This document shows, piece by piece, positions 1 to 6,267 of a DNA stretch of 8,139 bases. Every line of letters starts with the position of its first letter. Position 1 is the stretch's first letter. The position numbers and the translations under genes were made by a program. The notes below the pieces were generated by a model. That model was not told the origin of the DNA. It searched no databases and saw only the letters and a program-made list of their open reading frames with translations. Origin of the DNA: Cytophagales bacterium (GTDB lineage Bacteria; Bacteroidota; Bacteroidia; Cytophagales; Spirosomataceae); assembly GCA_028868395.1 (NCBI GenBank), contig JAGWUO010000038.1, positions 1 to 8,139 on the forward strand, written 5' to 3'.

Positions 1-854
1 ACAGTGGAATAGATTCCTTTGTCCCCCGTAACTCCATCTAAGTGGTCAAAGCCTACTACGGCAAGTCCTGAGCGCTTAGGCTGATATCCAGTAGCTGATT
101 TTTTTAGTAATTCAGGGTGTTGCGGATCATAGACGAACGATTCCGTCATTCCTGCAGGAGTGAAGATGTTTTCTTTTACATATTCTCTGAATCCCTTGCC
201 GCTAAGTCGTTCAACGATGTATGCTAATAGGATGTAATTAGTGTTATTGTAATGAAACTGGCGATTCGGGTGGTAATCGATGCCTGGTTTGATCTTATTA
301 AACAGTTCCACCACTTTAGCGTTGGTTAAAGGACTTTTCTTGTCGTAGTATTTATCCAAACAATAGGCATAGTTAGGTAGACCAGATTTGTGCGTTAATA
401 AACTACGGATAGTGATGCTAGAGTCGTATGGGAATCCTGGAATATGCTGCTCCACACGATCATCTAACTTTAGTTTCCCTTGTTCCATTAATTGCAAAAT
501 AGAAACGGCGGTGAATTGCTTGGATACAGAGGCTAGTTGAAAGGGGGTGCGGGTATTTAATTGCGCCTTAGTGAAGTTATTAGCAATGCCAAAGGCTCTT
601 TTATAGATGATCTTTCCATATTGAGCTACGAGTACCGTTCCATTAAAGCCTGTTTTCTTTTGTAGGGTTTTAAAGAAGGTGTCTAACTTGATGGCTTTTT
701 GGGCGGCTACTTTAGGGTCGAATAAGCTTGCTATACTATCATTTCTCTTTTCTACGGCACTGTTTTTAGTAAATAAATGGCCGGGAATGTTGTTGCAGGA
801 GGCCATGCAGAATAAGGTTGCTAAAATACTGAGTGCTAAAGACCTGCGATTCAT
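1..854 (-). CDS. Serine beta-lactamase-family lipoprotein (class C / PBP-like hydrolase), 3' end missing
   Basis: Reading the minus strand from the ATG at 854-852 gives 284 codons without a stop before the window edge, so the C-terminus is missing. The N-terminus is a type II signal peptide with lipobox M-A-S-C (Cys20), so the protein is probably a membrane-anchored periplasmic lipoprotein. The beta-lactamase fold (Pfam Beta-lactamase, COG1680 type) starts near residue 60. It shows the catalytic S-x-x-K motif SVSK at 109-112 (nucleophile Ser109, Lys112), the conserved LLTHKSGL at 152-159 and the Y-x-N motif YNN at 202-204. The visible end, GDKGIYST, matches the region where these proteins usually read G-x-GG-x-x-ST. 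Members hydrolyse beta-lactams, peptidoglycan peptides or esters; the substrate cannot be told from sequence. No acidic residues follow Cys20, unlike the two lipoproteins downstream. It is divergent from yidD across a 70-bp gap, and no perfect TAnnTTTG box is visible on its own strand there. Confidence 0.9.
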   Translation of the reverse strand, partial: MNRRSLALSILATLFCMASCNNIPGHLFTKNSAVEKRNDSIASLFDPKVAAQKAIKLDTFFKTLQKKTGFNGTVLVAQYGKIIYKRAFGIANNFTKAQLNTRTPFQLASVSKQFTAVSILQLMEQGKLKLDDRVEQHIPGFPYDSSITIRSLLTHKSGLPNYAYCLDKYYDKKSPLTNAKVVELFNKIKPGIDYHPNRQFHYNNTNYILLAYIVERLSGKGFREYVKENIFTPAGMTESFVYDPQHPELLKKSATGYQPKRSGLAVVGFDHLDGVTGDKGIYST

Positions 855-870
855 ATGCGAATTTGCGAAT

Positions 871-878
871 TGTATTTG
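871..878 (+). promoter_or_regulatory. Weak candidate -7 box for yidD
   Basis: TGTATTTG matches the Bacteroidota -7 consensus TAnnTTTG at all fixed positions except the second. It lies 46 bp before the yidD start, in the divergent gap. No convincing TTTG box is seen at the expected upstream spacing, so the call is tentative. Confidence 0.22.
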
Positions 879-924
879 TTAATTTTAAAGCAATTTAATC
901 AGAAAAGGCTTTAATTCAAACCCC

Positions 925-1149
925 ATGTTACAGCGGATTTTCGTTTTCTTTTTTCTTCTTCTGATCCGCTTTTACCAAGGGGCGATTTCTCCTTTTTTAC
1001 CCCCTGCTTGTCGCTACACGCCTACTTGCTCTGAATATGCAAAACAGGCACTTCTAAAACATGGATTGATTAAAGGAATGCGCCTCACCATAAAGCGCGT
1101 AAGTAGTTGTCATCCATGGGGTGGAAGTGGCCACGATCCGGTGCCTTGA
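925..1149 (+). CDS. yidD: YidD, membrane protein insertion efficiency factor
   Basis: A 74-residue protein with the full YidD (DUF37) signature. It has a hydrophobic, amphipathic N-terminus (residues 5-14), R-F-Y-Q-G-A-I-S-P (15-23), [11 protein letters not shown] at 29-39, a K-H-G-x-x-K-G segment at 45-51, and a C-terminal [12 protein letters not shown]. Three conserved cysteines are at 29, 35 and 62. Family members are small, peripheral inner-membrane proteins that assist YidC/Sec-dependent insertion of membrane proteins. The length is typical (about 70-85 residues), so the ATG at 925 is the natural start. In many bacteria yidD sits between rnpA and yidC. Here it stands alone beside an unrelated hydrolase gene, which is common in Bacteroidota. 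A hairpin terminator follows 9 bp after the stop, so it appears to be monocistronic. Confidence 0.96.
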   Translation: MLQRIFVFFFLLLIRFYQGAISPFLPPACRYTPTCSEYAKQALLKHGLIKGMRLTIKRVSSCHPWGGSGHDPVP

Positions 1150-1158
1150 TATTAGGGC

Positions 1159-1180
1159 AACAGTATAGCACTGTTTTTAT
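1159..1180 (+). terminator. Intrinsic terminator of yidD
   Basis: The inverted repeat AACAGT / ACTGTT forms a 6-bp stem with loop ATAGC (1165-1169) and is followed directly by TTTAT. The stem is short and A/T-rich, but it sits 9 bp after the yidD stop codon, where a terminator is expected. Confidence 0.6.
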
Positions 1181-1206
1181 TGTACTATTCTAATTTTATC
1201 CTAAAT

Positions 1207-1214
1207 TATTTTTG
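1207..1214 (+). promoter_or_regulatory. Candidate -7 box far upstream of the SusC gene
   Basis: TATTTTTG is an exact match to the Bacteroidota -7 consensus TAnnTTTG. The nearest upstream TTG (1180-1182) is 24 bp away, longer than the usual 19-21 bp, and it overlaps the yidD terminator. If used, transcription would start near 1220 and give the SusC gene a leader of about 420 nt, or serve a separate small RNA. Such A/T-rich sequence can match by chance. Confidence 0.3.
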
Positions 1215-1227
1215 GCAATTGATTACC

Positions 1228-1250
1228 GAAAAAAAAGTGATTTTTTTTTC
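1228..1250. repeat. A/T palindrome (G-A8 / T8-C)
   Basis: A G followed by eight A, a short GTGA spacer, nine T and a C. This can fold into a 9-bp hairpin, or act as a pair of rigid A- and T-tracts. It lies in the leader just after the candidate -7 box at 1207-1214. Its function is unknown. Confidence 0.4.
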
Positions 1251-1296
1251 AAAAAATTTTCTATTGAAAAAATACAATCGATTAGAAGCTGTTTTG

Positions 1297-1339
1297 GCGG
1301 TTTTGCTCTAGAATCAACCGCGAAATAGGGTCTCTATTT
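1297..1339 (+). promoter_or_regulatory. Two adjacent hairpins in the SusC leader
   Basis: First hairpin: GCGGTT (1297-1302) pairs perfectly with AACCGC (1316-1321) across a 13-nt loop that contains TCTAGA. Second hairpin: AAATAG (1323-1328) pairs perfectly with CTATTT (1334-1339) around loop GGTCT. One base separates them. No T-run follows, so they do not look like a standard terminator. They could be part of a structured 5' leader or small RNA, or DNA-level inverted repeats bound by a protein. I do not recognise a known riboswitch class. Confidence 0.35.
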
Positions 1340-1515
1340 AAAATTGAATAACAATTAGATTATTTTCAGATTCTGTCCTACACTGTGCTAGTTTTCAAGA
1401 AATTCTAACTTTTGTACAATTTATTTCCACCAACTCATCGATTCATTATCTAATTTCATTTTTTTATTCAATTTATTCTTACTTTTTTTGTGTCGGTTTT
1501 GAAATTAGTCTCATT

Positions 1516-1531
1516 ATGTAAACGATTACAT
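1516..1531. promoter_or_regulatory. LacI/GalR-family operator upstream of the SusC gene
   Basis: The 16-mer ATGTAAACGATTACAT has perfect 6-bp arms (ATGTAA / TTACAT) around a central CG, the typical shape of LacI/GalR-family operators. It matches every position of the published cre consensus WTGNNARCGNWWWCAW. CcpA itself belongs to Firmicutes, so a sugar-responsive LacI-family regulator encoded elsewhere is the likely partner here. It lies 111 bp before the SusC start codon, suitable for controlling the SusC-SusD unit. Confidence 0.6.
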
Positions 1532-1544
1532 GGGCATTTCAAAG

Positions 1545-1554
1545 GGCTTCGGCC
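1545..1554 (+). promoter_or_regulatory. Small UUCG-tetraloop hairpin in the SusC leader
   Basis: GGC-TTCG-GCC gives a 3-bp G/C stem closed by C-G around a UUCG tetraloop, an exceptionally stable RNA loop type. It may extend beyond an internal loop through TTC (1538-1540) and GAA (1559-1561). It sits 13 bp after the operator and 88 bp before the SusC start codon. It is the only G/C-rich spot in this A/T-rich stretch. Its role is unknown. Confidence 0.35.
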
Positions 1555-1642
1555 AAAAGAATATCCTTCTTCTATATATAATAGGAATAAGAACAAGACC
1601 ACCAAGAATCATTAATCATTTTTAACCCTTAATTTTTCACTT

Positions 1643-4639
1643 ATGATTCATTCTTACAAAAGAGTGGGTCGCCTTGTGCGATCGAGTGTTAGTAACCTAG
1701 GCTTCAAACAAGCTTTTAGTGTTGCTGTTGCACTATTAATTTCCTTGGGTGCTTTTGCTCAAGATGTGGTTTCAGGGAAAGTAACTGATGCTGCTGATGG
1801 CTCAGCAATCCCTGGTGTTTCTGTTACTGTTAAAGGTACTACTAAAGGTGCTCAAACTGACATTAACGGTACTTACAAAGTTAACGCAGGAAGTGGAAGC
1901 ACTTTAGTGTTTACATTCGTAGGTTATACTTCTAAAGAAGTGAAAGCTACAGGTTCTGTAGTGAACGTTTCTTTAGCTGCTGACAACAAATCTTTAGAAG
2001 AAGTTGTGGTAGTAGGTTACGGTACTCAAAAGAGAAAAGAGATTTCTGGAACTGTTACAAGTTTAGGATCTCGTGATTTCAATGCGGGTGTGGTAACTAA
2101 CCCATTAGCTGCTGCTCAAGGTAAAGTGGCTGGTTTAGTAATTACTCAAGCATCTGGAGATCCTAACTCAACTCCAACTGTACGTCTTCGTGGTACAGGT
2201 TCATTGAACGCAGGTTCTGAGCCATTATACGTTATTGACGGTGTAATTGGTGCTCCTATCTCTAACGTTGCTCCAGAAGATATCTTATCTATGGACGTGT
2301 TACGTGATGCATCTTCTGCTGCTATCTACGGTTCTCGTGGTGCAAACGGTGTTATCTTGATCAACACAAAACGTGGTAAGTCAGGTGTTCCTACAGTTGA
2401 TTACTCAGCTTACGTAGGTGCTGAAACTATCTCTCAACGTCCACAATTGTTAAATGCTGCTGAATTCCGCGCTGCTGCGTCGAAATACAAGCAAACATTT
2501 GATGACAATGGTGCTAACACAGATTGGTTAAACGTGATTACTCGTACGGCGGTTTCTCAAAACCACAACGTAGGTGTTTCAGGTGGTTCTGAAAACTTAT
2601 CTTACCGTGCATCAGTTGGTTATTTAGACCAAACTGGTACATTATTAGGATCTGCTAAGGATCGTTTAACAGGTCGTTTGAACTTAGATGCGAAAGCAAT
2701 GAATGGCAAATTGAACATGAAGTTCAACATGTCTGCTTCTCAAACTAACGGTACATTCGCTGATAACCGTGCAGTAGGTTTTGCTATGAACATGCGTCCA
2801 ACTGACCCAGTTTACAACGCAAACGGAACTTATTTCCAATTACCAGGTACATTTGCAAACTTTAACCCATTAGCGGCTTTAGAGAAGAAATCAAACACAC
2901 AACGTTTACAAGATTTCTTATTTAATGCTCAAGCAGGTTATACTATCTTAGATGGTTTAGTATTAAATGTTTCAGGTACATTACGTACTCAAAATGCTAA
3001 CAACAGCTATTTCGCTGCAACTACACCAGGTAACTTATTATCTACTGTAGGTGGTAACTCAGCTTCTCGTTCTTTGAACGCTGTAACTGATAAGCAATTT
3101 GAAGCTACTTTGAACTATACTAAAAAGTTAAACGATGTTTCTACATTGACTTTATTAGGTGGTTATACATACCAAGACGTTGTTAACGACGGTTTCGGTG
3201 CTGCTAACAACAACTTCTTAACAGATGCGTTTGGTGCAGATAACATCGGTTCTGGTTTAGGTATTCGTACGAATCCTTCTTTATTGTATTCTTACAAAAA
3301 CGAATACAAATTGGTTTCTTTCTTAGCTCGTGCTCAATACTCGTTAATGAATAAGTATTTTGCAACAGTTAACATGCGTCGTGATGGTTCGACTAAATTC
3401 GGTGATAACAACAAATGGGGTTTATTCCCATCAGTTTCAGTGGGTTGGTCATTATCTGAGGAAGCATTCTTAAAAGGAAATACAACAATCGACAACTTGA
3501 AGCTTCGTGTTTCTTGGGGTAGAACTGGTAACTCGGAAGGTATCCGTCCGTTGTTATCTAAATCATTCTACGGTCCATCAGGTTCATACTATGATGGTTC
3601 TGCTGATGACTTCTTACCTGCATACGCTATCCAATCTAACCCTAACCCTAACTTGAAGTGGGAGGTTAACGAAAACTACGGTGCTGGTATTGACTTCTCT
3701 ATCTTGAAAGGTAAATTAACTGGATCGATTGACTGGTATACTCGTCAAACTAAAGATTTATTATACACAGTTAATGCTCCACAAGAAAAAGGATATGTAT
3801 ATCCAACTATCTTAGCGAACATTGGTTCGATGCAAAACCGTGGTATTGAGATCTCTGCTACTTACCAATGGTTAGATACGCAAGATTGGTCAATTAGCTC
3901 TTCATTCGCTGGTTCATTCAACCAAAACGAATTGATCTCATTGAAAAACGACGAATTCGCTGCTGCTGACCAAGTATTCTTATCTACTTCTTTAGGTAGC
4001 TATATCCGTGGTACTTCTGCAGTAAACTTCTCTGTATTACAAGCTGGTCAACCAGTGGGTGTGTTCTACGGAGCTAAAGTGGCTAAAATCGAAAATGGTA
4101 AATACGTATTCCAAGACCTTAACGGTGATGGTGTAGTTGATCCTAACGCGAAAGACCGTACTTATTTAGGAAATCCTAACCCTACTTTCGTAGGTGGTTT
4201 GACTACTAACGTACGTTACAAAGCATTCGATTTACAATTCCAATTCACAGGAACAGCTGGTGCTAAGATCGTTAACACGAACAACTTATTGTTAGGTCGT
4301 CAAGATGGTCGTATCGCTGAATCTAATGCATTGAAATCTGCTTTAACATCTGTAATCAATGATGAGCGTACTATCCCTATGGATTACTACGTTGAGTCAG
4401 GAGATCACATCCGTTTAAGCAACGCATCTTTAGGTTACACTTTACCAGTTAAAGGCGTATTCAAAAGAGCTCGTATTTATGTAGCAGGTAACAACTTATT
4501 GTTGTTCACTAACTACACTGGTGTTGATCCAGAAGTTAGCCAAAACTTAGCGATTGGTTCAGCTGCTCCAGGTATCGATGTTCGTGAGACTTATTACAAA
4601 ACTCGTGCATTTACTGCGGGTATTAATCTTTCTTTCTAA
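1643..4639 (+). CDS. SusC/RagA-family TonB-linked outer-membrane transporter
   Basis: A 998-residue protein of normal length for SusC transporters, which import ligands through the outer membrane using TonB energy. A long basic N-terminus and hydrophobic core form a signal peptide, probably cleaved after A-F-A (residue 39). A carboxypeptidase-regulatory-like beta-sandwich follows (about 43-112). The TonB-box region LEEVVVVGYGTQ is at 118-129 and the plug domain spans about 130-245, including VLRDASSAAIYGSRGANGV. The rest is the beta-barrel, with the conserved NPNPNLKWE segment, a DLNGDGVVD calcium-type loop at 825-833 and a C-terminal F (AGINLSF) suited to BAM recognition. There is no STN domain, so it is not expected to signal to an anti-sigma factor. 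The SusD partner starts 53 bp downstream with no terminator between. Codon use is strongly biased (TTA, CGT, GGT, AAC), indicating high expression, except in the signal-peptide codons. The ligand, probably a glycan, cannot be assigned. Confidence 0.97.
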   Translation: MIHSYKRVGRLVRSSVSNLGFKQAFSVAVALLISLGAFAQDVVSGKVTDAADGSAIPGVSVTVKGTTKGAQTDINGTYKVNAGSGSTLVFTFVGYTSKEVKATGSVVNVSLAADNKSLEEVVVVGYGTQKRKEISGTVTSLGSRDFNAGVVTNPLAAAQGKVAGLVITQASGDPNSTPTVRLRGTGSLNAGSEPLYVIDGVIGAPISNVAPEDILSMDVLRDASSAAIYGSRGANGVILINTKRGKSGVPTVDYSAYVGAETISQRPQLLNAAEFRAAASKYKQTFDDNGANTDWLNVITRTAVSQNHNVGVSGGSENLSYRASVGYLDQTGTLLGSAKDRLTGRLNLDAKAMNGKLNMKFNMSASQTNGTFADNRAVGFAMNMRPTDPVYNANGTYFQLPGTFANFNPLAALEKKSNTQRLQDFLFNAQAGYTILDGLVLNVSGTLRTQNANNSYFAATTPGNLLSTVGGNSASRSLNAVTDKQFEATLNYTKKLNDVSTLTLLGGYTYQDVVNDGFGAANNNFLTDAFGADNIGSGLGIRTNPSLLYSYKNEYKLVSFLARAQYSLMNKYFATVNMRRDGSTKFGDNNKWGLFPSVSVGWSLSEEAFLKGNTTIDNLKLRVSWGRTGNSEGIRPLLSKSFYGPSGSYYDGSADDFLPAYAIQSNPNPNLKWEVNENYGAGIDFSILKGKLTGSIDWYTRQTKDLLYTVNAPQEKGYVYPTILANIGSMQNRGIEISATYQWLDTQDWSISSSFAGSFNQNELISLKNDEFAAADQVFLSTSLGSYIRGTSAVNFSVLQAGQPVGVFYGAKVAKIENGKYVFQDLNGDGVVDPNAKDRTYLGNPNPTFVGGLTTNVRYKAFDLQFQFTGTAGAKIVNTNNLLLGRQDGRIAESNALKSALTSVINDERTIPMDYYVESGDHIRLSNASLGYTLPVKGVFKRARIYVAGNNLLLFTNYTGVDPEVSQNLAIGSAAPGIDVRETYYKTRAFTAGINLSF

Positions 4640-4692
4640 ACATAATACCCACACTATTAGTTATATAACTTAATTAATAAAATAATTAAAAA

Positions 4693-6162
4693 ATGAAAAA
4701 ATATATCTATAAAGTACTTTCAGTAGGTGTTTTCGCTTCGTTAGCCCTATCGTCTTGTACAGATTTAACTGAGCCAGTTTACGATTCGATCCCAGCGGAT
4801 CAATTCTTGAAAACTGATGCTCAAATTGCTGCGGCATTAGGACCTGCTTATGGTGGTCTTCGTGGTATCACTTGGGATTGGTTCAATCCAAGTGAGGCGT
4901 CTTCGGATGAGTTGATCGTTCCTACACGTGGTGGTGACTGGTATGATGGTGGTGACTGGTTGGCGTATTCACGCCACACTTGGACTCCACAACACGGTCC
5001 TATCAACGGTATGTGGGGATTCATTTTTGGTAACATCTCTCAGGTGAACCAATTGATCCCAGTGGTTGCTTCTAACCAAAAAGCGGTAGATGAGTTACGT
5101 GCAGTACGTGCTATCTACTACTTCATGGCTTGTGATGCGTTTGGAAACGTCCCTATCGTAACGGATAACAAATCTTCTGCTGCGACTAAGCCGCGTGCTG
5201 AGGTGTATGCGTTCATCGTTTCTGAATTGACTTCTGCTATCCCTAACTTACCTACAGGAAAAGCGTATTCTCGTATGACACAAGATGCTGCTAAAGCATT
5301 GTTAGCGAAAGTATACTTGAATGCTGGTGTATATAGCGGTACAGCACAATGGCAAAAAGCATATGATACAGCTGATCAAGTAATCAAATCTTCGAACAAC
5401 TGGTCATTAGCTTCTTCTACGTTGTCTAACTTTATCGTTCAAAACCAAGGTTCAAACGAGAACATCTTCGCGATCCCATTTGATTCATTCAAAGCGGGTG
5501 GTATGAACTTCCAAATGAGAACATTACACTATGCTAACCAACAAACGTATGGTTTAGGTAACTCTCCTTGGAACGGTTTCTGTACTTTAGCTGATTTCTA
5601 CAACTCATTTGAGTCAAATGACTTACGTGGTGCAATGTGGATCAAAGGACAGCAATATGCTGCTTCTGGAGCTAAGTTGAAAGATGCAAAAGGTGCTGAT
5701 TTAGCATTCGTTGCGGACTGGGAAAAAGATCAAATGACTGATGCAGATGCAGTTTACCAAGTAGCTGGTATCCGTTCTCAGAAATATGAGATCCAAAAGA
5801 ACAACCCGAACGGTGATCAATCAAATGACTACGTATTCTTACGTTTAGCTGACGTTATCTTAATGCGTGCTGAAGCTGCTTTCCGTTTAGGAAACACGGC
5901 ACAAGCATTAGCTGACGTGAACACGATCCGTGTTCGTTCTGGAGTTGCTCCATTGACTGCTATCACTGCTGATGATATTTTAGCAGAGCGTGGTCGTGAA
6001 TTAGCTTGGGAAGGATGGAGACGTAACGACTTAATTCGTTTCGGTAAGTTCTCTGTAGCTCGTAAGTTTATGAACGTTACAGACAAGACTCGTGAATTGT
6101 TCCCAATTCCACAACCTCGTCGTGATGCTAACCCATTATTGACTCAAAACCCAGGATATTAA
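4693..6162 (+). CDS. RagB/SusD-family nutrient-binding outer-membrane lipoprotein
   Basis: A 489-residue protein of normal SusD length, which acts as the substrate-binding lid on its SusC partner at the cell surface. The type II signal peptide ends in lipobox L-S-S-C (Cys22). The following T-D-L-T-E carries acidic residues, compatible with surface export. The N-terminal SusD-like part includes the R-G-G-D-W-Y-D-G-G-D-W stretch (79-89) with HTW-x-P nearby, and the helix ELRAVRAIYYFMACDAFGNVP at 134-154, typical of the TPR-like scaffold. The C-terminal SusD domain shows FLRLADVILMRAEA, then RGRELAWEGWRRNDLIRFG (433-451), and ends with FPIPQPRRDANPLLTQNPGY (470-489), all family hallmarks. The A/T-rich leader has no Shine-Dalgarno sequence, as usual in this phylum. 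Codon bias matches the SusC gene, and a strong terminator follows, so the two form one unit. Confidence 0.97.
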   Translation: MKKYIYKVLSVGVFASLALSSCTDLTEPVYDSIPADQFLKTDAQIAAALGPAYGGLRGITWDWFNPSEASSDELIVPTRGGDWYDGGDWLAYSRHTWTPQHGPINGMWGFIFGNISQVNQLIPVVASNQKAVDELRAVRAIYYFMACDAFGNVPIVTDNKSSAATKPRAEVYAFIVSELTSAIPNLPTGKAYSRMTQDAAKALLAKVYLNAGVYSGTAQWQKAYDTADQVIKSSNNWSLASSTLSNFIVQNQGSNENIFAIPFDSFKAGGMNFQMRTLHYANQQTYGLGNSPWNGFCTLADFYNSFESNDLRGAMWIKGQQYAASGAKLKDAKGADLAFVADWEKDQMTDADAVYQVAGIRSQKYEIQKNNPNGDQSNDYVFLRLADVILMRAEAAFRLGNTAQALADVNTIRVRSGVAPLTAITADDILAERGRELAWEGWRRNDLIRFGKFSVARKFMNVTDKTRELFPIPQPRRDANPLLTQNPGY

Positions 6163-6180
6163 TCTGTAGGTTTTTGATAG

Positions 6181-6214
6181 AAAGGCAGAACCATTTGGTT
6201 CTGCCTTTTTGTTT
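6181..6214 (+). terminator. Strong intrinsic terminator after the SusD gene
   Basis: A perfect 12-bp inverted repeat, AAAGGCAGAACC / GGTTCTGCCTTT, with loop ATTT (6193-6196), followed by TTGTTTT. It begins 18 bp after the SusD stop codon and should end the SusC-SusD transcript, separating it at least partly from the next gene. Confidence 0.9.
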
Positions 6215-6234
6215 TATATACCCTCTGTATTTTG

Positions 6235-6242
6235 TATTTTTG
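6235..6242 (+). promoter_or_regulatory. Candidate -7 box for the VCBS/ASPIC lipoprotein gene
   Basis: TATTTTTG is an exact match to TAnnTTTG. A TTTG at 6208-6211 could be the -33 box, with a 23-bp spacer, slightly longer than ideal. Its place between a strong terminator and a start codon 25 bp downstream supports a short leader and a separate transcription start for this gene. Confidence 0.5.
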
Positions 6243-6267
6243 TATCGCAAAAATTCACTCATTACGC

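Larger units (their letters stand above)
1150..1642 (+). other. Long noncoding region upstream of the SusC gene
   Basis: About 490 bp with no credible coding frame, strongly A/T-rich with many homopolymer runs. It contains the yidD terminator, a perfect TAnnTTTG box at 1207-1214, an A/T palindrome at 1228-1250, two back-to-back hairpins at 1297-1339, a LacI-type operator at 1516-1531 and a UUCG-loop hairpin at 1545-1554. No promoter with both -33 and -7 boxes at ideal spacing is visible close to the SusC gene, so its transcription start is unresolved. No perfect TAnnTTTG box was found on the minus strand either, so an antisense RNA is not supported by promoter sequence. Confidence 0.7.

Noticed and set aside
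679..882. Plus-strand open frame of 67 codons
   Set aside because: It lies antisense over the N-terminus of the beta-lactamase-family gene and shows no family resemblance. The minus-strand frame has clear catalytic motifs.
1483..1490. Poly-T followed by G as a -7 box for the SusC gene
   Set aside because: The nearest TA is too far from the TTTG (TACTTTTTTTG), so the consensus spacing within the box is not met.
1572..1584. TATAAT-like sequence (TATATATAATAGG) as a sigma-70 promoter for the SusC gene
   Set aside because: The main sigma factor of Bacteroidota uses TAnnTTTG rather than TATAAT, and this A/T-rich stretch would match by chance.
3636..3652. Telomere-like CCTAAC repeats
   Set aside because: They encode S-N-P-N-P-N of the conserved SusC segment leading into LKWE. 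The repeat follows from the protein sequence and preferred codons.
4930..4959. Exact 12-bp direct repeat GGTGGTGACTGG, 18 bp apart in the SusD gene
   Set aside because: It encodes G-G-D-W twice in a stretch that is similarly arranged in many SusD proteins, so it is probably not a recent duplication.
4848..5036. Minus-strand open frame of 62 codons
   Set aside because: It is wholly inside the SusD gene on the opposite strand and is explained as a shadow of that biased coding sequence.
5829..6086. Minus-strand open frame of 85 codons
   Set aside because: It is antisense to the conserved C-terminal SusD domain, and its basic, low-complexity product has no recognisable features.
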